From CALXSC01 sp035470525 (GTDB lineage: Bacteria; Pseudomonadota; Alphaproteobacteria; Rickettsiales; UBA1997): DNA of 24,285 bases. Positions 7,519 to 15,370 of this stretch are shown here, one piece after another; positions within the stretch are counted from its first letter, which is position 1; each line of letters starts with the position of its first letter. Location of the stretch: positions 1 to 24,285 of the forward strand of contig DATIQT010000100.1 of NCBI GenBank assembly GCA_035470525.1, in the 5' to 3' direction. A program made the translations under genes and the position numbers. The notes beneath the pieces were generated by a model, which saw nothing but the letters and a program-made list of their open reading frames with translations, made no database searches and was not told the DNA's origin.

Positions 7519-8301
7519 TTAATATCTTTTTCCTTTTAATAATGCTTCAGGGTGTCTTTCTATGAAATCAGCAAAACTTTTCATAGCATTTGCTGCATCA
7601 CTAATTGAATTTAATGTTTTGTTGAAATTCCAAACTGTTTTTGATAAATTGTTGTCGGATATTGTGCTGTTTATTTTTGTTGCTGTTGATGATGTTTCGC
7701 TTAATAATGTTGGTAATTCTTTGTTTATGGTATCTAATATATTGTTTATTTTATCTATAGTTAACCTAATTGGTAGATTTTGTAATCCTTTTGACAATTC
7801 ACCAAGTGGAGATAAAACTGTTGGTATTTCTATTATATCTCTTGGTAATTTATTAGCTTTAAAAACCGCAGGTGTATTTGGCAAAATTTCTAGCTCTATT
7901 GACAATTGTCCTGTGAGATAACTCTGTGTCATTAACCTTGCTTTTAAACCTTTTGTTATTAAATCCTTTAAAAAAGCCTCTTTGTCTCTTATTTTTCTGT
8001 TGTTATTAATTCTAAATGTTTGCTCTTTATTTAAAACTACATAAACAGGTACACTAAAATTTAAATCTTTTACATTTGCAATTAAATCTATTTTTGAAAC
8101 CTTTCCAATTTGAACACCTCTAAATGATACTGGTGAACCAACAATCAAACCTTTTATGGATTCATCAAAATACATTACAAGTGCATCTTTTTCGGATCTA
8201 ATTATTTTGTCTCCAATAAGTACCATTATCGCTATAATGAAAACTGAAATTCCAAAAATAGTAAATAATCCAATGATTGCTTTATTTGGTTTTCTTTCCA
8301 T
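7519..8301 (-). CDS. mlaD: MCE-domain (MlaD-like) lipid-transport protein
   Basis: Substrate-binding component of an MCE-type ABC lipid transporter, anchored in the inner membrane and facing the periplasm; 260 aa. An N-terminal membrane segment (about residues 9-28) precedes a single MCE domain: LVMYFDESIKGLIVGSPVSFRGVQIGKVSKI with the typical G.PV.xxGV.VG.V pattern. Then comes a family-typical stretch LITKGLKARLMTQSYLTGQLSIELEI. The C-terminal third (about 170-250) is helical and likely forms the central channel of the hexamer. The start overlaps the ATPase gene by 20 bp. A single MCE domain separates it from the multi-MCE protein PqiB. Confidence 0.9.
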   Translation of the reverse strand: MERKPNKAIIGLFTIFGISVFIIAIMVLIGDKIIRSEKDALVMYFDESIKGLIVGSPVSFRGVQIGKVSKIDLIANVKDLNFSVPVYVVLNKEQTFRINNNRKIRDKEAFLKDLITKGLKARLMTQSYLTGQLSIELEILPNTPAVFKANKLPRDIIEIPTVLSPLGELSKGLQNLPIRLTIDKINNILDTINKELPTLLSETSSTATKINSTISDNNLSKTVWNFNKTLNSISDAANAMKSFADFIERHPEALLKGKRY

Positions 8302-9058
8302 TTTTTTCTCCTCTTGTTAAAAAATTTAATACCTTTTGGTCTTGTGAACTTTGTAATAATTCTTTTGGATTGCCAGAACCAATTATACCCTGTTTTTCAC
8401 TATCTAAAAATATAGAATTAGTTCCAATTGTAAAAATAGAATCTAATTCATGTGTAATAACAACAATTGTTGTTCCTAAACTTTGATTTATTTCAATGAT
8501 TAAATCATCAAGCAATTTAGAACTAACTGGGTCAAGTCCTGCCGATGGCTCATCAAAATATACTATTTTTGGGTCTAATGCTAATGCTCTAGCAAATCCA
8601 GCTCTTTTTTTCATACCACCACTAAGTTCGGAAGGGTAAAAATCTTCAAAACCAGCTAATCCAACTAATGCTAATTTTAGTGATATTAAATCTTTTATTT
8701 CACTTTTTGTGTATTTAGTATATTGTTCTAAAGGTAGGGCTATATTTTCAGCTAATGTCATTGAAGAAAATAAGGCACCACTTTGATATAATATTCCACA
8801 TTGTTTCATTATTGAGTTTTTGATATCAATATTAGATTTCCAGAAATCAACACCATTAATAAATACTTTTCCATTATCTGGTTTTTTTAAACCAGTCATA
8901 ACATTAAGCAAACTAGTTTTTCCGCAACCACTAGCACCCATAATAATAAAAATATCGTGCTTATTGATTTCAAAATTTATATCTTTTAACAACACAAAAT
9001 CATCATAAGATATAGTCAAATTTTTAGCCTCAATTTCTACTTTTTCTGTATTTTTCAA
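8282..9058 (-). CDS. mlaF: MlaF-like ABC transporter ATPase
   Basis: Cytoplasmic ATPase of the MCE lipid transporter; 258 aa. Walker A GASGCGKT (41-48), Q-loop YQSG (91-94), signature LSGGM (145-149), Walker B IVYFDEP (165-171) and the switch His in VITHE are all present, so it should be active. LSGGMKKRAGFARAL is characteristic of the MlaF branch. The only start that keeps the first beta strand is TTG at 9056-9058; there is no nearby ATG. This is the first gene of the operon and diverges from pflB. The permease (MlaE-like) that usually precedes the ATPase is missing from this locus. Confidence 0.93.
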   Translation of the reverse strand: MKNTEKVEIEAKNLTISYDDFVLLKDINFEINKHDIFIIMGASGCGKTSLLNVMTGLKKPDNGKVFINGVDFWKSNIDIKNSIMKQCGILYQSGALFSSMTLAENIALPLEQYTKYTKSEIKDLISLKLALVGLAGFEDFYPSELSGGMKKRAGFARALALDPKIVYFDEPSAGLDPVSSKLLDDLIIEINQSLGTTIVVITHELDSIFTIGTNSIFLDSEKQGIIGSGNPKELLQSSQDQKVLNFLTRGEKNGKKTK

Positions 9059-9120
9059 TACTTACTACAAATTGAACTTAAATATAAGTTAAACACTTAA
9101 AATAATATTTTCAAGAGATA

Positions 9121-9149
9121 TTTACATTTTAAATTTAATGTATTATACA
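9121..9149 (+). promoter_or_regulatory. Candidate pflB promoter with palindromic spacer
   Basis: TTTACA (9121-9126) and TATACA (9144-9149) are 17 bp apart in the 116-bp divergent region. An imperfect palindrome with arms ACATT and AATGT (9124-9141) lies between and over them, a position suited to a regulator. I do not recognise it as a specific FNR or ArcA site. Inspection only. Confidence 0.35.
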
Positions 9150-9174
9150 AACACTGTTAACTAAATATAATAAA

Positions 9175-11394
9175 ATGACAGAATTTAAAGGTAAATATTG
9201 GAAGTCCGAAATCGATGTGAGAGATTTCATTCAAGAAAATTATACTCCATATACAGGAGATGAAAAATTTTTAAAACCATCTACAGAAAGAACTAAAAAG
9301 ATTTGGAACAAACTTTCAGAAATGTTTAAAATTGAAATAGAGAAAGGTGTTTACGATGCAGAAACTAAACTTCCTCAAAGTCTTGATGCTTATGAAGCAG
9401 GCTATATTGATAAAGACAACGAAGTAATCGTTGGTCTTCAAACAGACAAACCATTAAAAAGAGGTATATATCCAAAAGGTGGCTTAAGAATGGTTGAAAC
9501 AGCTTTAAAGTCTTATGGTTATGAAATTGACCCATTTACAAAAGAAGTTTTCACAAAATATAGAAAAACTCACAATGACGGCGTTTTCTCTGCTTACGAC
9601 GAAGATATCAAAGCTTGCAGACACGCTCACATAATTACAGGTTTACCTGATGCATATGGTAGAGGTAGAATTATTGGTGATTACAGAAGAGTTGCTTTAT
9701 ATGGTATTGACAGATTAATCCAAGAAAAACAAACCGATTTTAAAATCCTTGGCAGTGAGGAATGCAATGAAGATATTATAAGAAAAAGAGAAGAAGTAAC
9801 AGAACAAATCAATGCTTTAAAAGCATTCAAAAACATGTGCTCTAAATACGGGTTTGATGTTTCACAACCAGCACAAAATGCAAAAGAAGCAGTTCAATGG
9901 GTTTATTTTGGATATTTAGGTGCAGTTAAAGACCAAGACGGTGCAGCAATGTCTCTTGGCAGAACTTCAACTTTCCTTGATATTTACATTGAAAAAGACA
10001 TCAAAGAAGGAAAATTAACTGAAGAAGAAGCCCAAGAATTAATAGACCAAATGATTATTAAATTAAGAATTGTCAGATTCTTAAGAACTCCAGAATATAA
10101 TGAATTATTCACTGGCGATCCAACTTGGGTTACAGAAGTTTTAGGCGGTATGGGTACCGATGGAAGAACTTTAGTCAGCAAAACCTCATTTAGATTTTTA
10201 AACACACTTTACAACTTAGGTCCAGCACCAGAACCAAACTTAACAGTTTTATGGTCTGAAAATTTACCAGAAAACTGGAAAAAATTCACCGCAAAAGTTT
10301 CAATAGACACATCTGCAATCCAATATGAAAACGATGACTTAATGAGACCACTCTACGGCGATGATTACGGTATAGCTTGCTGCGTTTCTTCAATGAAAAT
10401 TGGAAAACAAATGCAATTCTTCGGAGCTAGAGCCAACCTCGTAAAATGTTTACTTTACGCAATAAACGGCGGAAAAGACGAAATCACAGGCGAACAAGTT
10501 TCTCCAATTTTTGAGCCTATTTCAAGTGAATATTTAAATTACGACGAAGTAATAGTTAAATTCAATCAAATGATGAAATGGTTAGCAAAAACTTACTGCA
10601 ATGCTTTGAAAATTATTCACTACATGCACGACAAATATTCCTACGAAGCTTACGAAATGGCTTTACACGACACAAATGTAGAAAGATTTGAAGCTTCTGG
10701 AATAGCAGGTGTTTCAATAGTTGCCGACTCATTAAATGCCATAAAAAATTGTAAAGTAAAAATCAAAAGAAACGAACAAGGCTTAGCCGTTGATTTTGAA
10801 AGAGAAGGCGAATATACACCTTTCGGAAACAACAACGATGAAGCAGATAAATTTGCTACAGACTTAGTAAAAAATTTCATGAATTATATGTCTTCACACG
10901 AGACCTATAGAGATGCAATCGCAACTCAATCAATATTAACCATTACTTCAAATGTAGTTTACGGAAAGAAGACGGGAAACACTCCTTGTGGAAGAAGAGC
11001 AGGAACTCCATTCGCACCTGGGGCAAACCCAATGAATGGAAGAGATACTTGTGGTGCAGTTGCAGCTTTGAGTTCTGTAGCAAAATTACCTTTTGCATAT
11101 TCAAGGGATGGAATTTCATATACATTTGCAATTACTCCTGCTGCTCTTGGAAAAGAGTCAAATACTCAAGTTGATAATTTAGTTTCATTACTTGATGGAT
11201 ACTTTACACCAAAAGGTGGACAACATTTAAATGTTAATGTATTTAAAAGAGAATTACTTGAAGATGCTATGCAACACCCAGAAAAATATCCTCAATTAAC
11301 AATTAGAGTTTCTGGTTATGCGGTGAATTTCATTAAGTTGACTAAAGAACAGCAGTTAGATGTTATTAGTAGAACGATAAATAGCGCAATGTAA
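9175..11394 (+). CDS. pflB: Formate C-acetyltransferase (pyruvate formate-lyase)
   Basis: Glycyl-radical enzyme that splits pyruvate with CoA into acetyl-CoA and formate in the cytoplasm, an anaerobic reaction. At 739 aa it is full length. Landmarks: the N-terminal KGKYWKSEIDVRDFIQENYTPY, the substrate region MGTDGRTLVSKTSFRFLN, the active-site pair ACCVSSM (Cys402-Cys403), GNTPCGRRAGTPFAPGANPMNGRD, and the radical loop RVSGYAV (Gly714). All catalytic residues are intact. The activating enzyme gene pflA is not in the window, although it commonly lies beside pflB. There is no clear ribosome-binding site before the ATG. A decayed second copy of its last 66 coding bases lies at 13503-13568. Confidence 0.97.
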   Translation: MTEFKGKYWKSEIDVRDFIQENYTPYTGDEKFLKPSTERTKKIWNKLSEMFKIEIEKGVYDAETKLPQSLDAYEAGYIDKDNEVIVGLQTDKPLKRGIYPKGGLRMVETALKSYGYEIDPFTKEVFTKYRKTHNDGVFSAYDEDIKACRHAHIITGLPDAYGRGRIIGDYRRVALYGIDRLIQEKQTDFKILGSEECNEDIIRKREEVTEQINALKAFKNMCSKYGFDVSQPAQNAKEAVQWVYFGYLGAVKDQDGAAMSLGRTSTFLDIYIEKDIKEGKLTEEEAQELIDQMIIKLRIVRFLRTPEYNELFTGDPTWVTEVLGGMGTDGRTLVSKTSFRFLNTLYNLGPAPEPNLTVLWSENLPENWKKFTAKVSIDTSAIQYENDDLMRPLYGDDYGIACCVSSMKIGKQMQFFGARANLVKCLLYAINGGKDEITGEQVSPIFEPISSEYLNYDEVIVKFNQMMKWLAKTYCNALKIIHYMHDKYSYEAYEMALHDTNVERFEASGIAGVSIVADSLNAIKNCKVKIKRNEQGLAVDFEREGEYTPFGNNNDEADKFATDLVKNFMNYMSSHETYRDAIATQSILTITSNVVYGKKTGNTPCGRRAGTPFAPGANPMNGRDTCGAVAALSSVAKLPFAYSRDGISYTFAITPAALGKESNTQVDNLVSLLDGYFTPKGGQHLNVNVFKRELLEDAMQHPEKYPQLTIRVSGYAVNFIKLTKEQQLDVISRTINSAM

Positions 11395-11417
11395 AATTAT
11401 CTGAATTTTACTTAAAT

Positions 11418-11456
11418 TAGAAGAGATTAGATTTGTCTAGTTTCTTCTATTTTTTT
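11418..11456 (+). terminator. pflB terminator, overlapping the rloB 3' end
   Basis: A 14-bp stem (11418-11431 with 11436-11449, two G-T wobbles) has loop TTTG and is followed by a long T-rich run. It is a convincing intrinsic terminator for pflB, beginning 24 bp after its stop. The stem and T-run also encode the last codons of the convergent RloB-like gene. Confidence 0.8.
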
Positions 11457-12116
11457 ATTTTTTAAGTCTGTTTCAATAATATTTATATAATCAAAAAAAT
11501 CTAAAAGACCTATACCTTCTTTTTTATTATTTTTGTTTATATTTTTTACCATTTGAATTGCTATATTAATTTTTTCATAAAGAAAATCAAAGGTTTCTTG
11601 TTTAAGTTCACCTTTTTTATAAATTGGTTTGTGAAAACTTTTTAATCTTTCGTTAATTTCCTTTATTATGTCATCACTATTTTGAAAACTATAACCTTCT
11701 TTTCCAAAATGTAATAATAACCAAGTTTCAAAGCATAAATAAAAATGCATCGTTTTTATTTTTACGGGTAGTGTTTGTTCCATAACCTCTTTATATGCTT
11801 TTCTTTTGTCTATTGCATTTTGTTTATTACCATCATAATCAAATTCTATAAAAATTTGATTATATTTCTTAGTTTCTTCTTTAGCTTGTTTCAAAATAGA
11901 TTTTGCATCAGTTCCATCAGCTTTTTGAATTTCTATAATAATATTACCGCTACAAGGAATTGTTTTTCCCAAAATATATTTTGTAGAAGTTGATTTAGGC
12001 AATATTTTTTATAAATTCTTTTTTAAATATTGTTTTAAATAATCTCTAAATGATTTTAAATCTTCACATAAAACTAATATTCTTACATTATTATTTTCTT
12101 TCGAACTTTTTGTCAT
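11427..12116 (-). pseudogene. rloB: RloB-like protein gene interrupted by an in-frame stop
   Basis: RloB-family proteins (Toprim-like) partner an AAA15 ATPase in restriction-linked and abortive-infection-type loci. Reading from the ATG at 12114-12116 gives 35 codons, MTKSSKENNNVRILVLCEDLKS..., which match the family's N-terminal strand and CED.KS motif. A TAA at 12009-12011 then interrupts the frame. In the same frame the rest continues: the D.D element IFIEFDYDGN and the family hallmark YLCFETWLLLHFG, ending at 11427. The whole would be about 229 aa, normal for the family. The later part could start at TTG 12002, but that would drop the first conserved strand and has no ribosome-binding site. 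I see a single nonsense change rather than a frameshift. Its ATG is 2 bp after the ATPase stop. Confidence 0.75.
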
Positions 12117-12118
12117 AT

Positions 12119-13387
12119 TTAACTCCAATATGGTTCTTCAAGAATCGGTCTAGCACCAAATACTCCATCTCTATATAATTTTACTACAGTATCTCTTGTT
12201 CTTACATTTTTAAAACAAGTTAATGGATATAATTCAGTTTCTTCTTCATCGTTTTTTTGAGTAAAATATATTTGATCTCGTCTAAATAAATTAACTTTCT
12301 TCATTTTTTTCTCATAAAAAACTTTATCAAGTAAAATATCATTATGAGCTGTGAAAATTAACTGTCCATTTCCAATATTTATTTCTTCATTATGAAAAAG
12401 TTGAACTAAATAAACTAATAAGTCGGGGTGTAGACTGCTGTCTAATTCATCAAAAAATATTGTTCCTCCATTTTTTAAAACATCTATAAAAGCACCAGAT
12501 ATTCCAAATATAGCTTTAGTTCCTAAAGATTCTAAATTCCATGAAAGAATTGTATTATTTTTGTGAACACCTTTAATACTTCTTTCAAAAGCTTTACCAT
12601 CTTTAAATACAACATCATTAATTAAGACCTTTTTTCCATCTTTTATTTCTTCATCTTCAATTTTTATATCATTAATAGTTCTATCACTCTTTTTCACAAA
12701 ATTTAAAATGTCTTCTCTATAATTTTTATTGTTAAACATCTCAGCAGTTTTTACAAAATAAAATTTTGTATTAGCAGCATGAAGTTTTTCTCTAAAATAA
12801 CTTTCAATATTATTTAAAATATTACTATCACCAGAATTTACAAATTCTTTTAAAAATGTATTTATATAATTTTTATTTTTGATTTTATTTAAAGTATTTT
12901 TATAACTATCTTTAAAAAATTCTTCATCAAATTCTTCTTTTTGAATATTATAAACAGTTTTGTTATTTTTAATCAAAATTTCGTCAACAATTTTTTCTTT
13001 ATTAAAAGATAATAAATATTCATATATACTATTATCTAATAAAAATTTAATTTCAAAATGTGTCGGTTCATTAAGATATTTATCATTAAATACAAATGGT
13101 TCATAAAAATCATTTATTTCTCCAACCTCTTTTAATTTATTTTTAAAAAAAGTTGTGAATGTAAAAAAAGCATCAATAAACTTAGTTTTTCCACTCGCAT
13201 TTGCTCCATAAATACAAGCTGTTTTTAATAATTCTGGATATTTTTCGTTATTAGTCAAAATTACATTTGATTTAAAATTATTTTCTTTTTGTTCTAATTT
13301 ACTAAAATATTTAGAAGCAGTAGTCATATATAAAGTCTGCTTTTTAGCAAAAGATCTAAAATTTTCAACACTAAAACTAATTAACAT
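12119..13387 (-). CDS. rloA: RloA-like AAA15 ATPase
   Basis: ABC/Rad50-like ATPase of the AAA15 family found in RloAB and related phage-defence pairs; 422 aa, complete. The N-terminus MLISFSVENFRSFAKKQTLYM is the family's hallmark start. Walker A is GANASGKT (61-68). The middle third (about 130-270) is helical and Lys/Glu-rich, the lid or coiled insertion. The Walker B stretch GGTIFFDELDSSLHP (307-321) has catalytic Asp313 and Glu314, and FTAHNDILLD supplies the switch region. A GGGA box lies just before the ATG. It forms an operon with the RloB-like gene 2 bp downstream. The role in defence is inferred from the family; the ATPase motifs are seen directly. Confidence 0.88.
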   Translation of the reverse strand: MLISFSVENFRSFAKKQTLYMTTASKYFSKLEQKENNFKSNVILTNNEKYPELLKTACIYGANASGKTKFIDAFFTFTTFFKNKLKEVGEINDFYEPFVFNDKYLNEPTHFEIKFLLDNSIYEYLLSFNKEKIVDEILIKNNKTVYNIQKEEFDEEFFKDSYKNTLNKIKNKNYINTFLKEFVNSGDSNILNNIESYFREKLHAANTKFYFVKTAEMFNNKNYREDILNFVKKSDRTINDIKIEDEEIKDGKKVLINDVVFKDGKAFERSIKGVHKNNTILSWNLESLGTKAIFGISGAFIDVLKNGGTIFFDELDSSLHPDLLVYLVQLFHNEEINIGNGQLIFTAHNDILLDKVFYEKKMKKVNLFRRDQIYFTQKNDEEETELYPLTCFKNVRTRDTVVKLYRDGVFGARPILEEPYWS

Positions 13388-13415
13388 ATTTCCCTTTTTT
13401 ATATTTTAACTAATA

Positions 13416-13445
13416 ATTAAATAAAATTCTGACATTTTTTGTCAA
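13416..13445 (-). promoter_or_regulatory. Candidate rloAB promoter with operator-like palindrome
   Basis: On the minus strand TTGACA (13440-13445) and TTTAAT (13416-13421) are 18 bp apart, about 30 bp before the ATPase start. A perfect inverted repeat TGACA-N5-TGTCA (13430-13444) overlaps the -35 box, which is where a repressor would act. No repressor gene is nearby. Confidence 0.45.
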
Positions 13446-13502
13446 AAAAGTCAAGTTATATCAAAAAACATTTTAATATCTTTGGAAGTATTAATAATTA
13501 TT

Positions 13503-13600
13503 AATTTCATAAAGTTAACCAAGGAACACCAGTTAGATGTTATTAATAGAACGATAAATAGTGCGACGAAGTCAAATGTACAAAGGACAAAGGGGAGTTG
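13503..13600 (+). pseudogene. Remnant of a second pflB 3' end
   Basis: Bases 13503-13568 match 11326-11391, the last 22 codons of pflB, at 57 of 66 positions. In frame it reads NFIKLTKEHQLDVINRTINSAT, against NFIKLTKEQQLDVISRTINSAM in pflB. It then runs on ten codons to a TGA near 13600 because no stop follows the match. Nothing upstream of 13503 resembles pflB, so this is an isolated C-terminal scrap. It lies in the same orientation as pflB, on the far side of the rloAB pair, and makes a direct repeat around it. Confidence 0.85.
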
Positions 13601-13619
13601 AAATATTGTACTTATTTAA

Positions 13620-14942
13620 TTATTTCTGATTTTTTATAAAATCTTCAGCACTCAAAATTTCTTCTTCTAAGTTTATTTTGCCTATAACAAAATCAATAAC
13701 TTTCTTTTCTAATAAATTTCCTGTTATTTGGTTTAAAGCATTTTTGTTTTTCATATAAAAATCAACAATCATTTGTTCTTGACCTGGGTAGGTAGAAGCT
13801 ATTTTTTTCAATTCTTCTATAATTTCAGAATCTGCAACTTTAATATCATTAGATTTTCCGATTTCAGACAAAATTAAACCTAATTTGATAGAATCTTCTG
13901 CATTTTGCATGATTGATTCTTTCTCTTTTTCTTTCTCTTTTTCGTTTTTAAATTTGTTAGGATTGTTTTTTAATTCATTTTCAATAGGCTCCCATTGTCT
14001 GTTGAATTCTTCTTCAAGAATAGATTTTGGCATTTCTATTTTGATATTTTTTTTCATCCATTCAAAAATGTCGTTTTTTAATTTATTTTTTGTTGCGTTT
14101 TCATACATAGAAGTTAATTCTTTTTCGATCATTTCTTCTAATTTATCAACATTTTCAATATTAAAATTTTCTTTTAAAAATTCATCAGTTAATGTTGGTA
14201 CTTCAGGTGTGCTAATGCTGTGTACCGTAACTTCAAATATTGCAGGTTCTCCAGCTAATTCTTTTTTGTGATATTCTTTAGGAAATTTAACTTTGACGTC
14301 AATTTTATCGCCAGATTTTGTTCCAATTAATTGGTCTTCAAAATTGTCTATGAAGCTTTTGCTTCCTAATTCTAATTCATATCCTTCAGCTTTTCCACCT
14401 TCAAATGGAACATCTTTGATTTTTCCTAAAAAGTCTATTTTTACTTTGTCACCAGAAGTGGCTTTGTATTCTTTACCTTGTTCTTTCCAATTAGCTTTAC
14501 TTTTTACTAATTTACTTTTTCCTTCCTCAACATCTTTTTTAGAAACTTGAACTTTTTGTTTCTTTAAGCTTATTTTATTGTACTTAATTTCTGGTATAGT
14601 TGGATATAATTCAAAACTAACTTCAAACTCAAAATCTTTGCCAAGTTCCAAATTTTTTATATCAATTTTTGGCCTACTTATTAAATTTAAATTATTTTCT
14701 TTTATTAATTTAGAAACATTTTCTTCAACTAATTTCTCAGCACTTTCTGATAATAATAAAGCAGAATATTTATTTTTTATAAATTCTACAGGTACTTTTC
14801 CTTTTCTAAATCCGTCAACTTTTAATTTTTTTTGTTGTTCTAAACTTTGTTCATCAATAGCCTTTTCAAGTTCAGATGATTTAATCTTTATATTGAATTT
14901 TTTTTCTAATTCTTTATCAAATACTTTTTTAACTTCGGTCAT
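13620..14942 (-). CDS. tig: Trigger factor (ribosome-associated chaperone)
   Basis: Chaperone and peptidyl-prolyl isomerase that binds the ribosome exit site and shields new chains. At 440 aa it is normal length. The ribosome-binding signature GFRKGKVP is at residues 44-51. The FKBP-type isomerase domain follows (GDKVKIDFLGKIKDVPFEGGKAEG ... ELAGEPAIFEVTVHSI, broadly 155-245), then the long helical C-terminal arm. The ATG at 14940-14942 has an AGGA box 6-7 bp upstream. The frame stays open into the tRNA-Leu gene upstream, but that extension is tRNA sequence, not protein. clpP and clpX, which often follow tig, are absent: the next thing downstream is the pflB scrap and the rloAB pair. Confidence 0.96.
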   Translation of the reverse strand: MTEVKKVFDKELEKKFNIKIKSSELEKAIDEQSLEQQKKLKVDGFRKGKVPVEFIKNKYSALLLSESAEKLVEENVSKLIKENNLNLISRPKIDIKNLELGKDFEFEVSFELYPTIPEIKYNKISLKKQKVQVSKKDVEEGKSKLVKSKANWKEQGKEYKATSGDKVKIDFLGKIKDVPFEGGKAEGYELELGSKSFIDNFEDQLIGTKSGDKIDVKVKFPKEYHKKELAGEPAIFEVTVHSISTPEVPTLTDEFLKENFNIENVDKLEEMIEKELTSMYENATKNKLKNDIFEWMKKNIKIEMPKSILEEEFNRQWEPIENELKNNPNKFKNEKEKEKEKESIMQNAEDSIKLGLILSEIGKSNDIKVADSEIIEELKKIASTYPGQEQMIVDFYMKNKNALNQITGNLLEKKVIDFVIGKINLEEEILSAEDFIKNQK

Positions 14943-14965
14943 TTTTTTCCTATCATTTATATAAA

Positions 14966-15050
14966 TGGTACGGGTAAAGGGACTTGAACCCCCACACCTT
15001 GCGGTAATAGATCCTAAGTCTATCGCGTCTACCAATTCCGCCATACCCGC
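14966..15050 (-). tRNA. tRNA-Leu (anticodon UAG)
   Basis: An 85-nt cloverleaf with acceptor stem GCGGGTA / TACCCGT, encoded A73 and CCA, T-arm GTTCAAGTC, a long variable arm as expected for Leu, and an anticodon arm ATAGA-CTTAGGA-TCTAT giving anticodon TAG. It ends 23 bp before the tig start codon, so the two may share a transcript. Confidence 0.96.
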
Positions 15051-15370
15051 TTTGCAAAGCAAACTTACTGAAGTTTATATATAAAAAATAAAAAATCAAT
15101 AATATAATTCATAAGAATATAGATAATATTAATACCATAATACACTCCGAGACTTTAATTACCATTCCGTGCTTAAATTTTCTTGATGAGTGAAACGATT
15201 TGGAAAATTTTGATACATAATCCATTTTAATTTGAAATAAATAAATTTTAATGGAACGGTAGTGCACTTTCCCGAAGGAATTTTGTGGAAAAATATTATT
15301 AAATTTATTATATAAAACAATCATAATTGTTGAAAAATCGTAAATTATTTATGCAATAGGTCTAATAATA
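15051..15370. other. AT-rich intergenic stretch with IS debris
   Basis: No gene can be supported. The minus-strand frame 15109-15324 lacks any family motif or ribosome-binding site. The region holds a degenerate IS end (15243-15278) and, just upstream of tRNA-Leu on the minus strand, a TATAAA (15074-15079) that could be its -10 box. Otherwise it is AT-rich filler leading to the MITE-like element. Confidence 0.5.
15243..15278. repeat. Degenerate inner end of the IS4-type element
   Basis: AAATTTTAATGGAACGGTAG and the following bases up to CCCGAAGG match the inner part of the IS right inverted repeat at 24111-24150, with several substitutions and a short gap. I read this as the relic of a former IS copy. 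It lies about 90 bp from the MITE-like element, the same neighbour the intact IS has at the right edge of the window. Confidence 0.6.

Noticed and set aside
10943..11174. Overlapping frames on both strands inside pflB
   Set aside because: Shadow frames of a strongly conserved gene.
14943..15062. In-frame N-terminal extension of trigger factor
   Set aside because: The extra 40 codons read through tRNA-Leu (giving AELVDAIDLGSITARCGG); the ATG at 14942 has a ribosome-binding site and matches the family start.
15109..15324. Minus-strand 71-aa frame
   Set aside because: No motif, no ribosome-binding site, and it lies over the degenerate IS end; most likely chance.
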